Of a stretch of 12,526 nucleotides of DNA, positions 1 to 5,023 are shown one piece after another. Under the pieces are notes generated by a model. It ran no database searches and was not told the DNA's origin. It was given only the letters and a program-made list of their open reading frames with translations. Position 1 is the first letter of the stretch; every line of letters starts with the position of its first letter. This stretch comes from Desulfobacterales bacterium. GTDB lineage: Bacteria; Desulfobacterota; Desulfobacteria; Desulfobacterales; SpSt-501. Where the stretch lies: NCBI GenBank assembly GCA_025454275.1, contig JALOOS010000042.1, positions 1 to 12,526 of the forward strand, in the 5' to 3' direction. A program made the translations under genes and the position numbers.

Positions 1-948
1 CGAGCCCTTGAGCCGCAAGTCGATCTTCTTTTGCCCCTCCTGGTTGTAGTCGCCGATGGTGCGACCGTCCATGAGCACATCCGCGATCAGGCCGAAATCA
101 CGCGCGCTCATCCCGAGCGCCCGCAGGCGGTCGCGGTCGGGGATGAGCCGCACCTCCGGGAAGAGCAGCTCCAATGAAGGCACCGGCCGGATCTGGGAGC
201 CGGGAATGGCCCCCATGATCTCGCCGAAGAGCATCCCGGCCGTCTGCACGATCCGGTTCAGATCCTCCCCGCTCACATCCACCTCGATGGTGCGGCCGCG
301 GCCGAGGCTCGTCTGGAAAACGCCGGCCTGCAGGCTCACCCCCAAGAGGCCGGGGATCGACCGGATGGTGCGCTGAAAAAGGGGGATGAGCTCGCCGGCG
401 CGCTGCTCGTGGGTGCTGATGGCCCCGAAGAGCATGAACCCCTCCGAACCGATATAGAACATCGACTTGATCCCCGGCAGCCCGTCTTTGTCCACCCCGA
501 TGTGGGGATCGATTTCGCGGAAGATCTTTTCGCCGATGGCCTTGCGCTCTTCGAAGGAGAGCCCGGGGGGCGGGATCAGGAGGTTGAGGATCAGGTTGCG
601 GTTGCCCTGGGGCAGGTATTCCATCTTGGGGAAGAGCAGGATCGCCAGGCTCACCGATGCAGCGGTGAACAACACCCCCGTGGCGAGCCGCGAGGTGGTG
701 CTGCGGGTCGCCGCCCGCACCCCGGCCATGATAACAGCGGCGGCGGCCTCGCCGGCCGCCCCGATCGAGCGGCGGACCCGAGCCGAGAGCGCGTCCTCCC
801 GGATGAGCCGGAAGAGCTGGCGCGAGAGCATGGGAATGACCAGCACCGATACGATCAGGCTGAGCCCGATGGCGAAGGTGATGGCGATGGCGATGTCCCG
901 GAAGAGCTGCCCGGCCTCCTCCTGCATGAAGATCACGGGCAGAAAGAC
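1..948 (-). pseudogene. RND efflux permease, C-terminal remnant after an in-frame stop (continues past the window edge)
   Basis: This is the second part of the permease that starts at 2112. It stays in the same reading frame after the TAG at 951-949 and remains open to base 1 (316 codons). It opens with VFLPVIFMQEEAGQLF, which matches the second half of RND TM5 and the start of the following loop. TM6 follows (IGLSLIVSVLVIPML), then a linker, TM7 (RLATGVLFTAASVSLAILLF) and the second periplasmic porter half (FPKMEYLPQGNRN, GSEGFMLFGA, GRGRTIEVDVSGEDLN). The remaining TM segments would lie beyond base 1. Codon use and conservation look normal, so decay is recent or the break is an assembly error. 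It could be reinitiated from the ATG at 927-925, but no good ribosome site is visible there. The family is certain; pseudogene status depends on the stop being real. Confidence 0.8.
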
Positions 949-2112
949 CTAGGCGGCGAGATAGGGGCGCTTGCCCATGCTGCGGTGCCGGTCGATGTTC
1001 TCGAGCACCACGATGGCGTTGTCGACCAGCATCCCGGCGGCGAAGGCGATGCCCGCCAAACTCACCACGTTCAGGTTGCGGCCCAGGAGGTCCATGAAGG
1101 CGAAGGTGCCGACGGCGCTGACCGGGATGGCCGCAGCGACCACGAGGGTGGAGGCGATCCGCCGCAAAAACACCATCAGCACGATGATCGCCAGCACCGA
1201 GCCGAGCAGCAGCTGGTCGGTGAGCTCGAGAATGTTGGCATCGGGTTCGGGCTTGACCCCGATGGCGATCCCCTCCCGTCCCATGTGCAGGGTCGCGGCC
1301 GCACGCTTCTCGTAGCCGTCGCGCACGGTGGCGATATCCGCCAGTCGCACCCGCCGCTGGCCGGTGGAGAAGACGATCACATCCTCGATCTCCTCCTTGG
1401 AGCGGAATTCGGCCGTGGTGCGGATGCGGTAGTCGCGCCGTCCCACCCCCAGGGTGCCGGCGGCGATATCCACGTTCTCGGCGCGCAGGATTTCGATCAG
1501 CCGTGGAATGGTCAACCCATGGGCGGCTAGGCGTTCGGCGGAGACCTCGATGTGGAGCTCTTTCTCCGTACCGCCCCCGATGAAGAGCTCGGCCACCCCC
1601 GGGGTCCGCTCCAGGTACTGGCGGATATAGTTTTCGAAATAGGTGAGGTAGGTGTAGGCCGAAGCGGAGTTGCCCTCGACAGTCTTGAGCACCATCCACA
1701 CCACCGGGGAGGTTGCCGAACCGGTGGCGGTGATGATGGGCTTTTCGACGTTTTCCGGGTAGGAGGGGACCTCGTCGAGCTTGTTGGAGACCCTGAGCAG
1801 AGCCGAGTTCAGGTCGGTGCCGATCGCGAACTTGAGGGTCACCGTGCCCTGGCTGTTGGAGGAGGTGCTCTCCATCTCGATCAGCCCGGGGATGCCCTTC
1901 AGCACCTTCTCCTGCTCCTCGATGATGTCGCGCTCGACCTCGTAGGGGGTGGCGCCCTGCCAGTTGGTGGTGACCGAGATCTCGGGCTCGACCACCGTGG
2001 GGCTGAGCTGATAGGGCATGCGCGTCAGGCCGAGCCAGCCGAAGAGCAGGATGAAGACCACGCCGACGATAACGGTGACCCGCTTTTCGATGCAGAACTG
2101 GATCAGGTTCAT
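949..2112 (-). CDS. RND-family efflux permease, N-terminal fragment (387 aa, truncated)
   Basis: Intact RND permeases (about 1,000-1,100 aa) are proton-driven inner-membrane pumps working with a periplasmic adaptor and an outer-membrane channel. Visible here: TM1 (residues about 10-30, VTVIVGVVFILLFGWLGL), the first porter domain (VVEPEISVTTNWQGATPYEVE, about 40-60), TM2-TM3 (about 301-345) and TM4 with LVDNAIVVLEN (about 361-371). TM4 keeps the first Asp of the proton-relay pair; the second is Asn, as in many relatives. The ATG overlaps the adaptor stop as ATGA, so the two are translationally coupled. Two things are wrong. After Q300 (LELTDQ) the chain jumps straight to LLLGSVLAII, losing about 40 residues that AcrB has. 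The frame then stops at YLAA-TAG just before VFLPV, with about 20 more residues absent. The product is unlikely to transport anything. Substrate is unknown. Confidence 0.85.
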   Translation of the reverse strand: MNLIQFCIEKRVTVIVGVVFILLFGWLGLTRMPYQLSPTVVEPEISVTTNWQGATPYEVERDIIEEQEKVLKGIPGLIEMESTSSNSQGTVTLKFAIGTDLNSALLRVSNKLDEVPSYPENVEKPIITATGSATSPVVWMVLKTVEGNSASAYTYLTYFENYIRQYLERTPGVAELFIGGGTEKELHIEVSAERLAAHGLTIPRLIEILRAENVDIAAGTLGVGRRDYRIRTTAEFRSKEEIEDVIVFSTGQRRVRLADIATVRDGYEKRAAATLHMGREGIAIGVKPEPDANILELTDQLLLGSVLAIIVLMVFLRRIASTLVVAAAIPVSAVGTFAFMDLLGRNLNVVSLAGIAFAAGMLVDNAIVVLENIDRHRSMGKRPYLAA

Positions 2113-3203
2113 CGGGCGAGCGCCACCTCCTGCCCGTCCCGCAGCCGCTCGTTGCCCTTGACCACGACCCGCATCCCCTCGGCCAGCCCCTCTGCGGCGA
2201 CACCGGCCGTAAGCCCCTCGAAACCGACGATGGCCACCGGGACCATGCGCACCCTGGCCTCCTCGACCACGAACACGACCGTTCGGCCCATGCTGGTGAT
2301 CACGGCGTCCCGCGGAACGATGAGGGCCGGCTGCGGAGGGGCGGTCGGCAGCGTCACCGTGGCGGATTGGCCCTCGACCAGCCCTTTGCGGTTGGCGCTG
2401 CGCACCTTGACGGGAAGGGTGCGGGTCGTCTCGCTCACGCGCGGAACCAGGGCAAACACCGCCCCGTCGAAGCTCTCTCCGCCCGCGGAGACCCGGGCCG
2501 CGAGGCCGGGGCGGATCTGCCCGATGGCGGTCTCGGGAACCTCGACCACGATGTCCACCACCTCGTCGCGCGCCAGCACGGCGACCGGCTTTCCCTTGGC
2601 GAGCCACTCTCCGCGGTCGACGCTGCGCCGGACCACGACCCCGTCGTAGGGGGATCGAATCACCGATTTTTTGATCTCCAGCTCCAGCCGCTCCACTTCC
2701 GCCTTGAGGGAGTCGGCCCGCCGCTCGAGGGCCCGGGCCCGGAAGCGGCTGTCGTCGTAGTTTCCCTCGGCGATCGACCCTTTACGGAAGAGCGCCTCCT
2801 TGCGGTTCAGGTCGAGCAGCGCCACCTCGAGCTCGGCCTGCACCTGTTTGTGCGTCGCCCGGGTGGCGTCAAGCCGCTTGGCGAGCAGGTCGGTGTTCAA
2901 CTCCACCAGCGCCTGGCCGGATTTCACCCGCTGGCCGTCTTCGATCTTGTGGGTCTCGACGATCCCCTCGATCTCGGCGGCCACATCCGAAACTTCGACG
3001 AAATAGACGGTGCCGACGAACTCTTTCTGGGGCGTGATCCGTCCGGAGGCGACCGGCGCCGCCACCACCAGCGGCGGTGCGGCAGAAGGCCTCGGCTGGG
3101 CCGCCGCGGGAGCCTGGGTGAGGCCGAGCCCTCCGATGAGGATCATTGCCCAGACTGCCCATAAACGTCGCCGAGGGTCACCGGGGGATGAAGACCGGGT
3201 CAT
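2109..3203 (-). CDS. RND efflux periplasmic adaptor (membrane fusion protein, HlyD/AcrA-like)
   Basis: This 364-aa protein should link an inner-membrane RND pump to an outer-membrane channel. Residues 12-35 form a signal peptide (basic RRR, hydrophobic AVWAMILIGGLGL, likely cleavage after APAAA). The biotinyl-lipoyl-like domain is split, with halves at about 70-105 (VAAEIEGIVETHKIEDGQRV) and about 180-210 (IRSPYDGVVVRRSVDRGEW). Between them is a charged, heptad-like coiled-coil hairpin at about 106-178. Beta-barrel and membrane-proximal domains follow to residue 364 (RTLPVKVRS, GQSATVTLP, VPRDAVI). The start is supported by AGGAG a few bases upstream. Its stop overlaps the permease start by 4 bases, so it is first in the operon. 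It looks intact, although its partner permease is broken. The exported substrate cannot be read from the sequence. Confidence 0.93.
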   Translation of the reverse strand: MTRSSSPGDPRRRLWAVWAMILIGGLGLTQAPAAAQPRPSAAPPLVVAAPVASGRITPQKEFVGTVYFVEVSDVAAEIEGIVETHKIEDGQRVKSGQALVELNTDLLAKRLDATRATHKQVQAELEVALLDLNRKEALFRKGSIAEGNYDDSRFRARALERRADSLKAEVERLELEIKKSVIRSPYDGVVVRRSVDRGEWLAKGKPVAVLARDEVVDIVVEVPETAIGQIRPGLAARVSAGGESFDGAVFALVPRVSETTRTLPVKVRSANRKGLVEGQSATVTLPTAPPQPALIVPRDAVITSMGRTVVFVVEEARVRMVPVAIVGFEGLTAGVAAEGLAEGMRVVVKGNERLRDGQEVALAR

Positions 3204-3277
3204 GATTGCTCCTGCTCAAGGGCGGCAACTGCTATCCCCGCACCATTGGAGGACAAGAAGAGACTCACCTCTCATCA

Positions 3278-4744
3278 TCAAGAAGTTGTAATAATCACGT
3301 CGCCCGCCGTAAAAGTCAACCCACACCGCAAAAACAAAAATCCCCCGCCGCCCCTTGTCCATAAGGGAGCCGGGGAAAACAGATGGGCGATATCCTTGAT
3401 CACCTCTTTGACTTTCCCCTCGACGCGGTCGATCGTATCCGACGAAAGCCCAAGCAGGCGCGCGGAGGGGAGCTCGGCCAGATCGCTGCCGTCCCATTCG
3501 AAGGAGCTGTACCCCATTTTGCGTGTGAGCATGTTGGCCAGGTGAACGACCAGAATGTCGGGGATGGTGGAGTCCTGGACGGCCGCCCATACGGCCTCCA
3601 TCGGGATGGCCTTCTCCTTGGAAGACTCCGCAAAGGCCCTGAGCAGGATCACCTTGCCGACATCGTGAACCAGCCCCATCAGAAACAGGGTCTCCGGGTC
3701 ATCGCGCAGGAGGGCCTGAGCGAAGAGCTTGGCGGCGTAGGCGGTGGCGAGGGAATGGCCCCACATCTTGTCGAGCGCCACCTTGTACTGGGGCTGGCGC
3801 GCTTCGTACAGGCTTTTGTTGGCGATGGCCACGACGATGCTCAGGGTCTCCTTGAACCCCAGCCGCGGTATGGCCGCCTGAACGCTCTTGACCTCCCCGT
3901 AGCCTTTGTAGACCGGGCTCTTGGCCACCGAGATCAGCCGCAGCGAGATCACCGGGTCCCGCTCCAGGATCTGCGCCACCTCCTTGACCGTTGTCTCCTG
4001 CCGGCGGATGGCGCTGCGCAGATCGAAAACGACCTGCGGCATCGCCGGGGGCTGGATCTTGCCCGCGCTGAACTTCTGGAGGATGGCGGCAAAGGCTCTT
4101 TTGACGAAGTCCAACTGCTTCTTCAACATGAAATCCTCCCCCATCCCCGGGGTGGATTCCACGAACGTTCGGACCCGGGGGGCGAGGTCCGGGTCGAACT
4201 CGACGCCGGCCCGCTCCTGGATCGCCGCAAGGGCCTCGCCGACCGGAAGCGCCTGCGGCCGCCGGGCGGTTGATGTGAGATCATCGAAAGCGTCGAAAAG
4301 GCGCAACACCCGCGCCTCCAGCGGGATATCCTCACCGCGCCGGCCGTCGGGGTAGCCGCTGCCGTCCCACGCCTCGTGGTGGTGCCGGACGGCGGCGAGC
4401 AGGGGCTCGAACCGCGCCAGCGAGAGGATGCGGACGGCGGTCACCGGGTGCTTTTTCATGAGCTGCACCTCCTCCGGCGATAGCGACATTTTTTCGGTTA
4501 CCGCGGGAGGGGTACCGATCAGGCCGACATCGTGCAGCAGGCCCGCCAGGTAGAGATAGTGCAGCTCGTCGTCGGCCATGAGGCCGGTTGCTTCGCAGAA
4601 GTTGGCGCTCGTGTTGGCCACCCGCTCGCAGTGCTGCCGGAGGCGCGGGTCTTTTTCTTCCAGCATGGCCAGGAGCATCTTGGCGGTTTCCACGAGCTGC
4701 TCGCGTTCCTCCGCACTGAGCACGGAATAGCTGTCTTCGGGCAT
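3278..4744 (-). CDS. HD-GYP + HDOD two-domain signalling protein
   Basis: The 488-aa soluble protein joins two HD-superfamily domains. The N-terminal HD-GYP domain (about 14-160) resembles cyclic-di-GMP phosphodiesterases and shows H38 (QHCERV), H71-D72, H99 (KKHP), HHHE 121-124, DGSGYP 127-132 and D151 (LFDAFDD). The usual HDxGK lysine is Leu (HDVGLIG, L75), so activity may be altered. The HDOD domain (about 215-400) contains AMPQVVFDL, ERDPVISLRLISVA, AIPRLGFKET and HDVGK (360-364). HDOD domains usually act as non-catalytic signalling modules. There is no membrane segment or receiver domain. The ATG at 4744 has AAGGAG 9 bases upstream. The last 32 or so residues (from SPAPLWTRGGGG, about 457) are low-complexity and coincide with a terminator hairpin and the next operon's promoter, so the ancestral end was probably near residue 456. 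It is transcribed away from sucA and toward the RND genes; its target pathway is unknown. Confidence 0.88.
   Translation of the reverse strand: MPEDSYSVLSAEEREQLVETAKMLLAMLEEKDPRLRQHCERVANTSANFCEATGLMADDELHYLYLAGLLHDVGLIGTPPAVTEKMSLSPEEVQLMKKHPVTAVRILSLARFEPLLAAVRHHHEAWDGSGYPDGRRGEDIPLEARVLRLFDAFDDLTSTARRPQALPVGEALAAIQERAGVEFDPDLAPRVRTFVESTPGMGEDFMLKKQLDFVKRAFAAILQKFSAGKIQPPAMPQVVFDLRSAIRRQETTVKEVAQILERDPVISLRLISVAKSPVYKGYGEVKSVQAAIPRLGFKETLSIVVAIANKSLYEARQPQYKVALDKMWGHSLATAYAAKLFAQALLRDDPETLFLMGLVHDVGKVILLRAFAESSKEKAIPMEAVWAAVQDSTIPDILVVHLANMLTRKMGYSSFEWDGSDLAELPSARLLGLSSDTIDRVEGKVKEVIKDIAHLFSPAPLWTRGGGGFLFLRCGLTFTAGDVIITTS
3291..3319 (-). promoter_or_regulatory. Candidate sigma70-type promoter of the RND operon
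   Basis: Read on the minus strand, TTGACT (3319-3314) is followed by a 17-base spacer and GATTAT (3296-3291), giving 5/6 and 4/6 matches to the -35 and -10 consensus. Transcription would begin near 3284, leaving about 80 bases of leader before the adaptor ATG at 3203. The surrounding stretch is AT-rich compared with its neighbours. The element lies inside the last codons of the upstream HD-GYP/HDOD reading frame. Confidence 0.5.
3331..3375 (-). terminator. Terminator-like hairpin plus T-run, inside the 3' end of the HD-GYP/HDOD frame
   Basis: On the minus strand, CCCCG/CGGGG (3375-3371 with 3347-3343) forms an outer stem and CCCTT/AAGGG (3367-3363 with 3356-3352) an inner stem, separated by a small internal loop and capped by a 6-base loop. 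ATTTTTGTTTTTG follows directly, which is the layout of a Rho-independent terminator. It sits about 50 bases before the stop codon of the gene it should terminate. The CCCTT..AAGGGG..GGGGATTTTT pattern also resembles short palindromic repeats scattered in some bacterial genomes, so an inserted repeat copy is possible. Confidence 0.55.
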
Positions 4745-4777
4745 GATGAAAAACTCCTTCCTGAAAAGTATCTTTTT

Positions 4778-4806
4778 ATTTTACCTTACATTGCGGCAGG
4801 ACGCAA
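4778..4806 (-). promoter_or_regulatory. Candidate promoter of the HD-GYP/HDOD gene (weak -35)
   Basis: On the minus strand, TTGCGT (4806-4801) is followed by 17 bases and TAAAAT (4783-4778). The -10 matches the consensus at 5/6 but the -35 at only 3/6, so it may need an activator. The start point would be about 25 bases before the ATG at 4744, with AAGGAG in between. One arm of the dyad at 4793-4831 lies in the spacer. Confidence 0.35.
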
Positions 4807-4831
4807 AATTATCAGCGCATCCACCTGCCGC
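4793..4831. repeat. 8-bp inverted repeat between divergent promoters (possible operator)
   Basis: GCGGCAGG (4793-4800) and its exact complement CCTGCCGC (4824-4831) are separated by 23 bases, with arm centres 31 bp apart, close to three helical turns. The left arm lies in the spacer of the leftward promoter; the right arm ends 21 bases before the -35 of the rightward sucA promoter. That position would suit a regulator controlling both directions, or a cruciform. The arms are GC-rich, so chance is not excluded. Confidence 0.45.
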
Positions 4832-4852
4832 GGGTGCCCCTCCGATTAGGGT

Positions 4853-4881
4853 TTGACACCGTTGCATGATTTCCCTATTAT
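4853..4881 (+). promoter_or_regulatory. Strong sigma70-type promoter of the sucA-sucB-lpdA operon
   Basis: TTGACA (4853-4858, a perfect -35) is followed by exactly 17 bases and TATTAT (4876-4881, 5/6 match to the -10). This is the best promoter match in the window. Transcription would start near 4888, giving a leader of about 136 bases before the sucA ATG at 5024. That leader is GC-rich and holds small hairpins: GCCGCC/GGCGGC (4948-4953 with 4964-4969) and GGAAG/CTTCC (4994-4998 with 5002-5006). The second ends just before the ribosome site AGGAG (5010-5014). I recognise no known riboswitch or RNA family in it. Confidence 0.7.
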
Positions 4882-5023
4882 CGCAGGACGCGTTTATCTT
4901 GCTGAAGTGCTTCCGAATTCCAGGCTGGGGCACCGCGGTCCTCCGGCGCCGCCCCGGCATCGCGGCGGCCCCGCGAGCCGGGAGAGAGGGTTCGGAAGAG
5001 GCTTCCCCCAGGAGCAACCCGCC

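Noticed and set aside
949..951. TAG read as pyrrolysine or suppressed, giving one long permease.
   Set aside because: Read-through would still lack the ~20 residues of TM5, the codon falls at a deletion-like junction, and TAG serves as the normal stop of the gene ending at 12476.
98..2203. A 701-codon open frame on the minus strand overlapping the RND permease and adaptor end.
   Set aside because: It is a shifted frame of the same strand, made by high GC. The translation is Arg/Gly/His/Pro-rich with no family motif, while the other frame gives clear RND sequence.
409..2649. Long plus-strand frames (409-1530 and 1552-2649) opposite the RND operon.
   Set aside because: No start signals and no recognisable motifs; mirror images of the real minus-strand codons.
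4853..5023. An upstream TTG start for sucA, adding 57 residues.
   Set aside because: The extension covers the -35 and -10 promoter boxes, is Arg/Pro/Gly-rich noise and has no ribosome site; ATG 5024 has AGGAG and begins the family alignment.
4888..5023. A riboswitch or attenuator before sucA.
   Set aside because: Only short GC hairpins are seen, with no T-run, leader peptide or known aptamer pattern; kept as a low-interest note only.
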